NCBI GenBank assembly: GCA_009733775.1
Contig: WOGZ01000271.1
Coordinates: forward strand, 1 to 45,038
DNA: 45,038 nucleotides
Direction: 5' to 3'
Source of the DNA: Alectoria sarmentosa
Lineage: Eukaryota; Ascomycota; Lecanoromycetes; Lecanorales; Parmeliaceae
The stretch's first letter is position 1. Each line of letters opens with the position of its first letter. Of this stretch, positions 12,291 through 24,663 are shown in pieces. Below the pieces are notes generated by a model. That model was given only the letters and a program-made list of their open reading frames with translations, was not told where the DNA came from and searched no databases. A program made the translations under genes and the position numbers.

Positions 12291-12719
12291 AGTCTTGTTA
12301 AAGTTTAAAAAAGCGTCGTCAGAAAGATTTCGACGACTTTCATTAATTATAATAAAAACAATTTTCGAAGAAATTTTCGAAGAAGCGTTTGTGATGATAA
12401 TAGATTTTTCGTTTTAAAGAATTTTTTAATCGATGAAAATAATTTTCGAAGGAATTTTCGAAGGAGCAGATTTTTCGTTTCGAAGAATTTTTTGAGAAGT
12501 TTTTCGAATAATTTGTCGAAGAACTTTTTGAATAGGTTTCGATGTTTGATGAGTGACGTTATCTTTTTATATTTTGATAATTATTGCGAGCATTTTATTT
12601 CATTATAAATCTTTAACATATTTAATTTTGAGACGAGTTTTAAAGTCGTTAGATATTTTTATAAACGTGATATGATAAACGTTAAATTGTTTTTCGTCTT
12701 TTGATTTAACACATAATTC

Positions 12720-12935
12720 TTAATTCAATCGAAATAAAGCGTTTGAAATCATATATTGTTTTCTCGATTTATAACGAAATTCAAGACTTTTAAATCGTTG
12801 AACATATTTCGATATATAAATAATATAAAGATTCAATTTGATAATCGAAGACGTTATCAGCGTAATTTGCTTAATAATGTTTAATGCAATTTCATAATCG
12901 ATATACATTACAATATACGAAATAAACTTCATCAT
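12720..12935 (-). pseudogene. Element 1 RNase H C-terminus
   Basis: This is a 71-codon stop-free piece on the minus strand. Its end, EFRYKSRKQYMISNALFRLN, corresponds to the conserved close of the Gypsy RNase H domain (…Y.PGK.N.V.DALSRL). The Asp and Ser of the DALSRL signature have become Asn and Phe, both explained by C-to-T or G-to-A. The upstream stretch up to about 13.35 kb is more broken and carries the rest of the domain. Confidence 0.75.
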
Positions 12936-13439
12936 ATAACGTATTTTATTAAATATTTAAACGATACCCGCGAGTTTCAATTCAATGAATCAATAACGAG
13001 TTTTAATATTTTTAAAAAGTCGATTGAGAAAAAATATAAAGCGAATTTAAAATCGTTAAAAATAAACTTTTTTTGTCTTTATAATTTCGATTATATAATA
13101 TATCATAACGTTGAATTCGAAATCTTTATTAATATCGAGATTAATATAAAGTATTAATTTATTATTAAAATAAACAAAAAACGAAGGCTTGAAAAGAGCA
13201 TCTTATAAAATTTAAAAAGATGTGAATTTTAATTCGATAAATATACGTAATTTTGCTTTCATAATAAATTTTTTTTTTTCATAATTTGTCTTAAGCGAGT
13301 TGATTAACATTAAAATCTTATGATTTTGAAATGATTTGATGATCGCGACGTAATAAGCGATATAATCACGCAATCATTTCATTATTTTTAAATAAATTTC
13401 GAATTTGATTAAAGTGTTAAAAAATGAAAAACGGGAAAT

Positions 13440-13700
13440 AATTTTCAACTTATTCTCAACAATTCATAAACTTAAAAAATCAATTTTTTGTTTAAAAAAT
13501 TACACGGAAAGATAATCGAGAAAAGTCTTAAAAGAATTTACGAAAATGTTTATTTTGACGAAAAGATCAAATATTTAACGCAAATGTTTTAAATGCTCTT
13601 TTAACGTTTTAAAATAAATTACGATATCGTCGATATATGCTTTTGCGAAACGTCGAAATTTTTTAAAAAGTCGATTTATTTGTCTTTGCACGTATATAAG
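13440..13700 (-). pseudogene. Element 1 reverse transcriptase core, YIDD intact
   Basis: The minus-strand frame at 13655-13621 reads RRFAKAYIDDIV; the catalytic YIDD is at 13626-13637 and has both aspartates. Downstream, in another frame after local decay, EHLKHLR, a TAA, then IFDLFVK.NIFVNSFKTFLDY is the conserved post-active-site helix of Gypsy enzymes. The TAA replaces the Gln codon usual at that position (CAA to TAA). Confidence 0.8.
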
Positions 13701-15327
13701 CGAATTTTTATAATTTATTATTATTATATTGAAAGTCTCTTGATCGCGATGATTGATAATTATAAATTTATATTAATTTTATAAATGTATTCGTTATTAA
13801 TAAAAAAAGTTGACGCAATTTATTATATTAATATATCGATAATCTTTAATTAAAAAAATGAAATTCGATTATAATAACAAAGGGTAAACATTTGTTTAAA
13901 TAACAAAATTTAGATCTCGTATATTAATCACAGCCCGATCTTTTTTGATATCGTTTAATATAATCTTTTAAACGACGAATGTTGAATAATTAAAAAACGT
14001 GAATTTTGTGATTCATTCAAGGCGGTCTTGTTTATAAAGTTTATCGAAAATCTTATCGACGATTTTTTTAGCATTTTTATCAAACGGGTATATACGTGCG
14101 ATTTTAAACACGTGTTATTCTTAATCAAATTTAAAAGAAATGCGCATTTATTCTTTTTGCGAGATATTGACGAATTCTTCTTTTTGTCAAAATTCGGGAA
14201 ATTTTTCGATAATGAATTGAATTATCGAGTTTTCTTCATAAATCGTGATTTTATTCGATATCACGACGTTTATTTTCGTAAATATTATTAAGACTTTCGA
14301 AATTGATATTTCGAGAAACAATAACGTAATCGAAATGTTCGAGATATTCGAAATCGACGAGATATTCGAGCTTGACGAGAAATTTGAATTCGATAAAACA
14401 TTCAAAATTGTCGAGAATATTATAATCGTTATCAACATAACAATAGCGGATGCGGCGATTATCTTATTAAAAACACGTTTAATTTAATTCGTATAATGTT
14501 TCTTGTTTGAGCGACGTGTGATTAATTTCGTTATATCAAATTTATCTTTAATAATATGAAAACAATTATCAAAATCGATCTTTTAAAAAATTCTCAGACG
14601 TAAATTTCGAGAAATCTTGAAAATTTGATCAAAATTGTTTTTAACGATTACGAAATTTATGAAAATATCAATAAGATGCGTATATAATAAGAGCGAACTT
14701 TGATCGAATTTAAAAAAGAAATTACGATTTAATAATAAAGCATAATGCATTAATATGAAAATATGAAAATGAAATAAAATAATAATAAATTATTTAACAT
14801 ATATTGAATAAAACATTAATCGACCTTTAATACGCATTTTTAAAGATATTTTCATTTCATAATTTTCAATTTATGTTGCGAATTTGAATGTCAAAATGTC
14901 GATCTTTTTTAATATCATAAGATTCATTTCGATAAACATCTTCGTTTTAAGATTATTAATAAAATGAATTTTTTTAAACGCAATTATAACGATAATTGAT
15001 TTTTCATTTTTGTTATTTGACAAAAAGAGTGAAAAAACGACATATTTCGAAATTCGATATTTATTAAATTCGAGATCTTATATCGAGATTAAATTCGTTA
15101 TTTAATGAATTTCCTTTTTAAATAAAATTCGATAAAACCATTTATGATTTGCGAGCATTATTTTATAATTTATATTAAAACACAATTTTTTAGAATTAAC
15201 AGTTTCGATTATTTTAATAGGCTTTATAACGTAATAATAATCACGGAAAACATAATCGAAATCAATTTCTTGAAAAGAATCAGAGGATGATTTGATGATT
15301 TTCAACGAATCATTCGTTATCGTCGAA

Positions 15328-15516
15328 AAGATTGTTATGAAAACAACTTTTTTGATTATGAAAGCAACTTTTTTGATTGTGAAAACAATTTTTTTGATTG
15401 TGAAAACAAATTTCTTTGTTATAAAAGTAGCTTTTTTGATTATGAAAGTAATTTTTTTGATTATGAAAATAAATTCTTTTATTATGAAAACAGTTTTCTT
15501 GGTTATAAAAGTAGAT
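15328..15516 (-). repeat. Nine 21-bp units encoding a 7-residue Gag repeat (element 1)
   Basis: On the plus strand the unit reads GAAAACAACTTTTTTGATTAT with variants; on the coding minus strand it encodes (S/N/I)(C/Y)F(H/Y)N(Q/K)(K/E/R), most often SCFHNQK. Nine consecutive units are in phase and stop-free inside an 81-codon frame (15310-15555). The variation between units is largely transitional. The position, between the 5' LTR and the protease/RT region, points to a low-complexity Gag tract. Periodic Cys-His pairs are not a CCHC knuckle. Confidence 0.7.
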
Positions 15517-16706
15517 TCTTTTAATATGATTTTCGATAACGATTAACTTTAACAATTTGCTTTAATTGCTCGGCGATTTTTATTAAAATTATCAAAATGT
15601 TTATGAAATTCATTTTCGAACAAAAAAATATCGTGATATTAACGACATTAAAAAGTTTTCTCGATAATGATTTTGATGAAAACATCGTTCGTATCAGCGA
15701 AGTAATCGTCGAATTCATTTTTTTGACGTGATTGATAATAGTCAAGCTCTTCATTCGCATAATAATTATTCAAATTCTTTTATTAAAAATTTTCTTTTCG
15801 TAGCGTCGATTCGAAATTCACATTTAAAAATCTTAACACATTTATTTCACTCGCTTGATAAACGATATTTTATTATTATAAAGATTTCGAATATTAATTA
15901 CGATTAAAAAAGTCGACGTTTGATCTATTTTTTTGATTTTCGTTGTTTTCTTCATAATGAGAATTCGATTAATTTGAAAATTAATTTAACAAATTTGATT
16001 TTTTGATGATTTGAAAAGATTGTCGAGGCGTTAATAAAATTAAAAAATTTGATTATCGAGAATCTTAAGACGTTTATTAATATGATTAATATTAACGAAA
16101 TAATTAATTAATAAAGCTGTTCTCAAAGTAATTATCATATATTTATAAAATTTCTTAAGATTGCGATTGATTATACATTAAAAAGAAAAATGATGATTTG
16201 AAAAATTTATTTTAACGATTGTTATCATATTAATCGATTTATTTCGATATCGTTAAAGATCTTTTATCGATATGTTATTGTGAATCATGACTTTATTATC
16301 GTGTTATCTCATTTCAAATATTTTTTTTAAAATTCAATTGTGTTAAGAATTAATTTAACGTAATAATCATAATAGACTTTGAAATATCACGACGAAATTA
16401 TAATATCAAATTGTTTTATATTAAAGAAAGTTGATTATACATTAAAATCATATGAGCAGCTTTAACGTAACGTAACATATTTTAAATAAAGATTTTCGAA
16501 ATATATTTTTATCGAGCATCATTTATAATATAATGCTCGTTTTATAAATGTTAAAATGTTACGACAATTCTTTTATTAAACTTTTTCATAAAAATCTCGT
16601 TTTAATCATCAATTGAAATATTCTTTAAATCTCACTTTTTCAATTTTATAAATTTTATAAAATGTCAAATGAGAGCATTATCATATAAACATGTTAATAA
16701 AACTTT

Positions 16707-17286
16707 TTATATCTTATTCTCGCTTTTAAAATTAACGAGATTCTTAAATTTATTAATAAAGACGTATATATCACGATAAAATACGTGACGTTCGACGTTA
16801 ATTATCGAAGAATTCGAAAAATCTTCGTAAATAAGGTTAAAGAAATCGACGTTATCAGTTTTGAAATGTGACGACGTATCATTCCCGCTATTGTTATCGT
16901 CATTATTTGAAAACCCTCGATCCTCGAGCGAATTTATCAATTTTTATTAAAACGAATTATCACGAATATATTAAGCGACGATTATGAAAACTATAATTAT
17001 TATAATAATTTATATTTAAAAATCGTTGAGATTTATAGATTTAATCGAATCGATTAGGCGAGAATAGATGATTTTTTTCGTTAATGTCGCTCGTGTAATG
17101 TATTTTATTTTTATTAACGAATTTGACGTCGTCGAATCGAATGAGATAATCGTTAATGAAATATAAGAAATTGATTCGATAAACGAAGAATTCTCGAAAA
17201 GATGGCGTATTTGAATAATAACTATTTGAAAAGTATTGATTGCAATTTGAAGGGAAGATCGATCGACGATCTAATTTTTTGATCAC
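16707..17286 (-). pseudogene. Element 1 Gag-like 5' coding region, degenerate
   Basis: Two minus-strand stop-free stretches (17041-17286 and 16707-16940) lie just inside the 5' LTR, where Gag is expected. They are rich in Asn, Asp and Ser, with no domain I recognise. The Asn excess is at least partly the product of G-to-A changes (Asp to Asn). Function is inferred from position only. Confidence 0.4.
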
Positions 17287-17686
17287 GTTTGTTATTAATT
17301 AGTAAGCGAATCGAGAGATGAGAAACGAAAGCGTGTATTTTTTATTAACGAAGTTGCTTTGATAATAGCAGGTTTTAGAAAATCTTTCGTGATATGTTGA
17401 ATGATTTTTTGGGAAATTTGATCGATGAGTCTTTCGAACTGATGATCGATATCGAGAAAATCTCGTAATTATCAAATTTGAATAACGATGTCACGAAAAG
17501 TCAACTTGTCGATTTCGAAAAATGTTGTCGGGAAATTCTTGTAGATGTAGCGAAAGGCTTTGTCGGGCGAAAAACGAATGAATTATAATGTTGTATTCGT
17601 GAAATAACGAGATAGTTAATGCTTATCGAAAAAGCAAATTGATTATCGAATTTGTTTATTAAATAAAAAATAATGCTGATAAGAAT

Positions 17687-17702
17687 ATCGATGTTATTAT
17701 CA
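17687..17702 (-). other. Probable primer-binding site of element 1
   Basis: Directly inside the 5' LTR, the minus strand reads TGATAATAACATCGAT. Element 2 has TAATAATAACATCGAT at the equivalent place. A primer-binding site normally begins TGG; both versions fit that after G-to-A change. The primer tRNA is not identified. Confidence 0.45.
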
Positions 17703-17703
17703 T

Positions 17704-17887
17704 TGTTAAAACATAACCTTAACAATTTATAATAAACATAAAAGTATATAAAAATCTTGATTCTTTTTATTTAGAAATCTATTTATTTATAATGCTGAGT
17801 TAAGAATCTTGTCAAGATACTTTCTCGACAAACAAACTTTCTTAATAAAACAAATACCTTGCCAAGCTTACATGTTTGCTTATAACA
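17704..17887 (-). repeat. Element 1 LTR, right (5' LTR in coding sense)
   Basis: The LTR is 184 bases, TGTTAAAACATAACC... to ...TTTGCTTATAACA. Differences from the left copy are nearly all C/T or G/A. The target duplication GTTAT follows at 17888-17892. Confidence 0.92.
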
Positions 17888-17892
17888 GTTAT

Positions 17893-19197
17893 TATTTTCG
17901 TTTTCATTATTTATTTTTAATTTGATAATTGCAAAAATATTATTAAACACGTATATTAAAAAAAAGCATTTGTACATATATTGAAAATAAAAAAATTAAT
18001 TTTCGTGACTTTTTATTTCATAACATCGCGTTTTTTTATAAAAATAATTAATTTTATTTATTATCATAATTATTAATATAAGAAAATATTTATATCGTAT
18101 TATTTTCGAAATTTAAAATAAAATAACGTATAAGAAATTATTAATTAAAGATTATAAAAAAGTAAAAAAGAGAAACGTTAATTTATAAATAATTTAAAAA
18201 CGAAAAAACGTTAAATGAAATAAAATATAAATAATTTAACGTAATTTAATTAGTGTTAAACTTTTATCGTTAATAAAAATCTCGTTTACGTAATATTATT
18301 AATTAAAATTATGATTATAAAATATTATAAAATAATTTAATAATATATTAAATCGTAATAATTAATAAAATAATTACGTTCGAATTGTTTAAAAATTAAA
18401 TAAATGAAAATAACGTTATTTATAATAAATACTAATATAATAATTTGAGAAAAATTACTTATATATTATATAATAACATATTTATTTTTTATTTTATTGT
18501 GCGCATTGATTTTTATATACAACATTTATTTTAATAATGTTTTTTTTTTCTTTTTTTCTTTATCGCGTTTAAAATTACATTAAGTCAATTGAATTATTTT
18601 ATAAATCACGAAATCTCAATTATAATTCGTCGTTTTATTATTTTCGTTATTTAACGTAAATTTTAATAAATATAAATTTAAATTAATTCTTTTTTTTAAT
18701 ATTAATATAATGAAATAATAAATACGTTAAAATTAATTTATATACGCTTTTATATTCTAAATTTAATTTTTTAATATTAATGATTCGATATAAAATAAAT
18801 AAAGAAATCGTAAAATTATTATAAAAGAAACGAATCGCAAAATAATCGCAAAATAATTTAAATTAACGATAAATTTATTTGCTTTAAATAATAAACGATC
18901 TCTTAAATATAAACGAAAAAATAAACCTTTTTAAACATTATTTTATTTAACTTTTATAATTAATAACGAGAATTAATTATCGCATTTCGAGAAATTCGTC
19001 GTTATTAAAAAAATTATGAAACATTTATATTAAAAGTCTCTTTTTAAAAGATATAGAAAAAAATACGAATAATATAAAAACGATTTTTAATAATTTAAGA
19101 GTATTAAAATTAACGTTAAAATCGTTTTAAAAAACATTAAAAGCTTTTCTTTATCGAATTATGAAAATAAAATTTTATATTTTATATTTTATAATTG
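17893..19197. other. AT-rich spacer between the two Gypsy elements
   Basis: No gene is seen. The stretch is saturated AT-rich sequence with CpG-only C residues and T-rich tracts near 18540-18565. It ends at the ATTTT target duplication of element 2. Confidence 0.6.
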
Positions 19198-19202
19198 ATT
19201 TT
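19198..19202. repeat. Target-site duplication ATTTT, left
   Basis: ATTTT precedes the left LTR of element 2 and recurs right after its right LTR at 26658-26662. Confidence 0.8.
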
Positions 19203-19406
19203 TGTAATAACAACATGTGAATATTAATGTGATGTATAATAAGCTTGATTTTTGTTATTTAAAAATCTGATTATTTATTATGCTGAGCTAAGAATCTTGT
19301 TAAGATACTTTTTTGATAGATAAACCTCAATGGCAAGACAGATATCTCGCCAGATTACGTACCTTATTAAGTTATTTGTTTGACATCTTATATGCTTATC
19401 GTGATA
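19203..19406 (-). repeat. Element 2 LTR, left (3' LTR in coding sense)
   Basis: The LTR is 204 bases, TGTAATAACAACATG... to ...TATGCTTATCGTGATA. It matches 26454-26657 at equal length, and nearly all differences are transitions. This copy is more T/A-rich than the right copy. Confidence 0.85.
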
Positions 19407-19933
19407 ACATCTCGCCGACGAGAAAAAAAGCATAGCGACTTCGTTATAATTATAAATAAAATATTCAAAATCAAGTTTCAATTCTCAAGTAAAGATTGAT
19501 GTTAAGATATTTCTTTAATAGATAAATTTTAGTGATAATGTAAATATCTCGTTAAATTACGTATCTTATTAAGTTATTTATTTGATATTTTATATGTAAT
19601 TTTTAAATAAAGATTGTTATTTTTTAAGCAAAGTTTGTCATTTTTTAAATAAAATCTTGAATTTTCGTTTTAAAAATGTTGATATTGACGATTTTTTGAT
19701 TTCTTCGTAATGTTATTATATCAACGATTCGTGAAACGCTTAAAGGACTTTTTTGAATAAAAAGAGTTTTCGTCGAGATAAAAGTTTGTGTTTTGATAAC
19801 GTCAGCGACTTTTGAAATTTTTATTAAAATTTAAATTTTCATGAGAGTTTGAGTTTTTAACGGAAGTTAACGTTTAAAAGTTTTTTTTATAATAATAGAT
19901 TCTCGAATTCGAATATTTTTTTTTTCGTATTAT

Positions 19934-20082
19934 TTAATTAAGTCTTGAAAGTCGTCGAATTTTTTGATATTATATCATTTATCGAACTTAGAATCGTATT
20001 TTTTTCAGCGAATTAAATATTTCGTAGCGAGACCTTTTTCTTTGCGCATTGTTTTTTTATTGAAAAATCATTCGATCTCGTA
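19934..20082 (-). pseudogene. Element 2 chromodomain, three Trp codons now TGA
   Basis: The minus-strand frame from 20082 reads YEIE, TGA, FFNKKTMRKEKGLATKYLIR, TGA, KKYDSKFDK, TGA, YNIKKFDDFQDLIK. This is the chromodomain pattern: Y.VE.ILD, a YLV+W strand, K.Y, a W(E/Y)P.ENL strand and the C-terminal helix. All three stops sit where the family usually has Trp (or, at the first, a hydrophobic/aromatic residue), consistent with TGG to TGA. The aromatic cage needed to bind methyl-lysine is therefore broken. The upstream 20180-20090 frame (FNIKRRPFLTSPTLIYIIDN) is the linker from the integrase. Confidence 0.8.
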
Positions 20083-20385
20083 ATTGCTCGAGCCGTCGTT
20101 ATTAATAAAGATCGATGATATATATTAAGGTTGGGGACGTTAAAAAGGGTCGTCGTTTGATGTTGAATAGAGTTTTAATTATATTATAATAAAGATGAAA
20201 TATATTAATTAATCTTTAAAAACGTCGAGCTTGTATGTTAATTTGTTAATTCTTTCAAAAACCTTAAAAGAATCGACGTATTATTATGTTAATTTTTTGA
20301 TGATTTTTATAATGAATGGAATTTTGTAACCTTTATGAAGACGAAGTAAAGTTTAATCATCGATTTTGAAAAACATTAATTAATG

Positions 20386-20700
20386 TTAATGATCGTAATG
20401 ATATTTGTTCATTATTTGCGCGAAATTGATAACATTTTTTATCGTGACACGCGTCTTGAAATGATTAATCGTAATCAATAATTTGAAAAAATTTAATAAT
20501 TTATTAAAAATGAAGTTATAAGTGATTTTATTGAGAACATTTTCGAAGCTCGTCGAATTGTTTAGCATATCTTGAATTCTTGATAATGCTTTAAATCACA
20601 TCGACGATTTTTTTAACGTATAAATGTAATATTCTAAAGCAATTTCTATCGTTTGATTAATTTTTTTATTAATATCGTTTATTTGTGAATGATACGTTGT
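20386..20700 (-). pseudogene. Element 2 integrase core, catalytic Glu replaced by Lys
   Basis: From 20700 the minus strand reads TTYHSQINDINKKINQTIE, then IALEYYIYTLKKSSM, TGA, FKALSRIQDMLNNS and on to NKYHYDH. This is the Ty3/Gypsy integrase core from the HPQTDGQ-S-E segment through the following helices. The residue aligned with the DDE Glu is Lys (AAA, 20665-20667). The TGA at the next Trp position and several Asp-to-Asn changes are RIP-type. The last 60 codons are stop-free. Confidence 0.85.
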
Positions 20701-21102
20701 TGAATAGAGAAGTTCGACGTTAAAAAGTTTGAATAAAAAAATTCATAATTTTGATAAAAATTTCTTATTTTTGTTATTGATAATTATTTTAGAAATTTCT
20801 TAATCGATAATATCGAGACGCTCGAAAAATGCCTTCGCTCAATTTATTATTAATCAAATTAATTTGTCGACGATAAATTGAATTATTTTGATAAATTTGT
20901 AAATGTTTAATATAATGTAATCAAGATTATTTAATAATGATAACGTCAAAATAAAGTCGAGAGTTAATGTATAAAACGATATCGATAATAATGAGATAAA
21001 TTAAAGATTGTCATAAAGAGCATATTGACGTGTTTAAAGAATGAGACATTTTGAACAATGTCGAATGAAATCTCGTAATTGCTTGATAAGATTGTGAATG
21101 TA

Positions 21103-21405
21103 TCAAAAAGTTATAACAATTTTATAACATCTTTGAAACCTCAAATGATCATTTTTATTTTCGTGTGCTATGATAAGAATTTTTTTGACGAGATTCGAAG
21201 ATATACAAAGTCGATGATTTTCGAAAATCTTGTCGATATGAAAGATCAAATTATTATTACGAATTTCTTCTATTTCCTGCGATGAAAAACGAGATTCATT
21301 AATCGAAATTATCGAATTCAACGACGAATCATATTTTAATTCGAATTTTACAGGCGGATTTCGAGGGCGTGATGAAAAATATGAGTTCGCTTCAATAATA
21401 AACAA
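21103..21405 (-). pseudogene. Element 2 integrase zinc-finger region
   Basis: This 100-codon stop-free minus-strand piece contains LCISSNLVKKILIIAHENKN and DHLRFQRCYK. It matches the pre-integrase zinc region (RLC(I/V)P, helix, H....H..FQR.Y). The conserved histidines and the following Cys are visible. The first half (Ser/Glu-rich, with SSQEIEEIR) is the variable tether between RNase H and integrase. Confidence 0.8.
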
Positions 21406-22499
21406 ATCTTTATTTCATACAAAAGATAATGAAACGACGTTCTCGTTTAATGTTATATTCTTATCAAATTGTTTAATTATGCGCTTTTAATAAAAGTCTT
21501 TCTGATAATCAAACACACATTTATTATAAAATGATTTTCTCATTTTTATCAAAACAATGATAAAGAAAATGTCAATATGTAAAGCGTCGAGCTTAAAATG
21601 ATTTGACGATAAACTTTTGTCGACATTGAAATTAATAAGTCTCGATAATGCGTTTAACATTATGTGTTCCTTTTTAGGTTTATATTTAATTTCGAAATTA
21701 AATTGACGTAAAAATTAAGAAGCACGGATAAATTTAACATTTATTCTCATAATCGACGTTATTAAAATAATAAAATTTTGTTTCATGATGTTAATAATTA
21801 TGAAATAATCGATCTGAATTTGAATAATATATTTTGAAGATTTTATTATATGTTTGATTTTTTTTAATATTCATATAAAGTCTACGATTTTCAATTTTGT
21901 AAATCAATAATTCTTTTTTGTAATAATCAAAAGTCTTAATAAAAAGAATATTGATTTTATATTAACACGAGTAAACCACTTGTCGACGAGAATTTCCTTA
22001 TCATCTTTTATATGAAAAATGACGACGTCGAACCCGAATTCCTTAAAGTCATTTAAATCGATTTAAAGAATTTTATCGTTATTGAAATAAACGAGAATTG
22101 ACGATTAAAAAAACGTTTTTTGAAATAATCGATAAGATGTTATTTGAGCTTCGAAAACATTTAAAAATTATCATTTGAATGAAAATTGTTTTTTTTGATA
22201 ATTGATTATTAAAGTATTTTTTAAAAGTTTAATTTTCAATTTTTATAGGGGTTTGGCGAGTTGAATATAAAAATGCATATATTATTATAAATAATCGATC
22301 AATCTTAAATAATGTTTTAATTTTTTAAAAATGTTTAAATATTTAAGCGTCGAGATGATTTTTAATTTTTTCGTAAAAGAAATTAAATCGAAAAAGTTGA
22401 TTTTGCGATTAAATAGATTGACGTTTGAATATTCGAAATAAACTTTAATCGATAATATTGTAATGTTATATTTTATGAATAATCGAAATAATTGTTAAA

Positions 22500-22600
22500 G
22501 ATCATCGAGATGTTTTCGTAAAATAAAAACGTCGATAACAATGTCATTAATATACGCCTTTGCTTTTCGTAAACGTTATAAAATTTTATCAATTTGACGC
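22500..22600 (-). pseudogene. Element 2 reverse transcriptase active site, YIND
   Basis: The minus strand reads RLRKAKAYINDIVIDV; the catalytic YxDD box is at 22543-22554. The first aspartate has become Asn (AAT), a G-to-A plus C-to-T change on the coding strand, which should abolish polymerase activity. Element 1 keeps YIDD at the same site. Confidence 0.8.
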
Positions 22601-24663
22601 TGAACGTAGGCAATGAAATTTATATATCTTATAATAAAAACGTTGAATGTTTTTTGATCACGATGCGTAATTATTATGAACATATAATGATAATTTGAAT
22701 ATACACGTTATTGATAAAAAAAAGATATAACGTTGATGATGAAGATGTATTGATATTTTTAAAATATATTAATAACTTCTTTTTATAAAGATGAAACATA
22801 CGCGTCACAAAGAATCAAATTATTTAAATTTCGAATATTCATTATAAGTCTTTTCTTTCGTTTATTATTCGATAATGTCTTTCAAATTATGAAAATAAAA
22901 TAGGCGAAAGATATAGCATTCTTTGTGTATTTTAATCATTTTTATTATTATAATTCGTTAAAGGTTTTGTTAATAATTTTTTAATTCTTTATATTAAAAA
23001 GATAAATCTTTATTTTATCGTTAACACGAGATTGTTAATCGTTTTATAATAATATTTTTATTCATTCGTTTTCAAAAACCTTAATGAAATCGATATTTAT
23101 TTAAATTTATAGAAATTTTGTTATAAGATTTGAAAGTGCTTGAATAACTTCGACATTATTATAAATCATTATTTCGTTTAACAATTTTGTTTTTATAGTC
23201 GGGAATTTTTATAAATCTTGAGAAATTAACGACGTCGATTCTTTTGAGAAATTCGACGACAATTTTTCTGATGTATTGATCAGAAAATCTGTCGATATAT
23301 TCGATTTGAGACGTGTTATAATAAAGTTTGATTTCATGATTATTTAGAAATAATTCTCATAATTCATTTTCTGCACGATATTTAATTTTAATTTTTTGAA
23401 TATTTGAATAAACGTATCGAATTCATTTTTGTAAAGAATATTAATTATAATGTGATCGATAAGATGAGTGAAAAGCATAAAATTTGTTTAAATAAAAGAT
23501 TCGAATAAGAAATCACGATTAATTGATAAAGCAATTATTTTGATAATTAAAATCATATTAAAATGAAAAGATATCAAAATCGTCGATTTGATGTGAACAT
23601 TTCGTTTAATAAATTCGTTTTGAGGACGTATAGAAATCTTGATTTCGGTTTTATAATTATTTATATGTGTTTTCTTGTTTATTACGTCGATAATAAAATC
23701 TTTCGATTTAAAAATATCATTCTCGATAAACATTTTAATTTGTAAGTTATTAACAATATGCAATTTTTTTCGAATGCATATTAAAACATTATGATTTTTA
23801 TCGTTGAGATTTGAAAAGTATAAATTTTGAATAATGTATTTCGAGGTTTTATGTTTAAAAGATTCAACGTCGCGGATTTTTAATGATAATGTTATTTTGA
23901 AAATAATAATGTTTGATGTTTGTTTTGTTTTTCAAATCTTATCGATAAGAGTGATTTCGCATCCGATATTCAAATAAACATTTTTTGAATTTTTTTATTT
24001 AATTGAATTTAAAGTAATGTCGATTATAACGTAAATTTAATTTCGAAAAGTAAATCTTATATTCAAATCATTATTCGAAAAATCGAATTTGATAATTTTT
24101 GAAGTTGACGACGTTATTTTTCTTGAAATTATTTCGTTATTATTAACTTTTATTGTTTTGAATTTATTAAAATAATTTCTCCGCAAATGTTTATATAATT
24201 TAATTTTGAATAAAAACGTTTTTTTATAATAATAATAATAAATCTCAATGTTGATGAAATTCGAAAATTGTTTTTTATGATTGTTCGGCGAGTAATTCGA
24301 ATAATATATCTCATTTTTTTGATAATTCTCGTTAATATAATAAAAAGAATATTTCGTCTCATTATCGAAGATTTTTTGTTATGTTAAAACATCGTCTTGT
24401 TGATGCTTTAATTCAAAATTCTCGTTAATCAAAATTTGATAAATAATTACTTTTGAACGAAATTTAGGTTATTGTCAAGGTTGACGATTTTTATCGTTTT
24501 TTTTTGAAAATCTTCGATAATCTTGAAATCTTTATTGTGAGTGATTTGACGACGTCGAATCGAACGCGTTTGATGAAATCGTGATTTATAAAGGTTATCT
24601 TAAAGGAAATAACGAGCGAAATTGAAAATTTGATTATTAAACGTATTGATCGCTTTATTATGA

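Larger units (their letters stand above)
10501..17887 (-). mobile_element. Full-length Ty3/Gypsy retrotransposon (element 1), RIP-inactivated
   Basis: The element is 7387 bases long with two 184-base LTRs (10501-10684, 17704-17887) and a perfect 5-base target duplication. Coding direction is minus. Reading from the right LTR the order is Gag-like region with 7-residue repeats (about 15.3 kb), protease region, reverse transcriptase with YIDD (13.63 kb), RNase H end (12.72 kb), integrase zinc region (12.2 kb) and integrase core (11.7 kb). PR-RT-RH-IN is the Gypsy order. All frames carry stops, mostly explained by CAA-to-TAA or CGA/TGG-to-TGA. A near copy of part of it lies at 5.2-6.5 kb, and its LTR is related to that of element 2. 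Confidence 0.92.

Noticed and set aside
14028..14487. Plus-strand ORFs at 14028-14291 and 14245-14487 as genes
   Set aside because: They are antisense to the protease/RT region of element 1 and have AT-driven composition.
15292..15546. Plus-strand 84-codon repeat protein (MKTTFLI-type units)
   Set aside because: It is the shadow of the 21-base repeat; the coding strand of the element is minus, where the units read SCFHNQK.
23488..24362. Open frames at 23488-23763, 23563-23745 and 24150-24362 as genes
   Set aside because: They lie in the element 2 interior between RT and Gag, have no motif of their own, and overlap each other on opposite strands.
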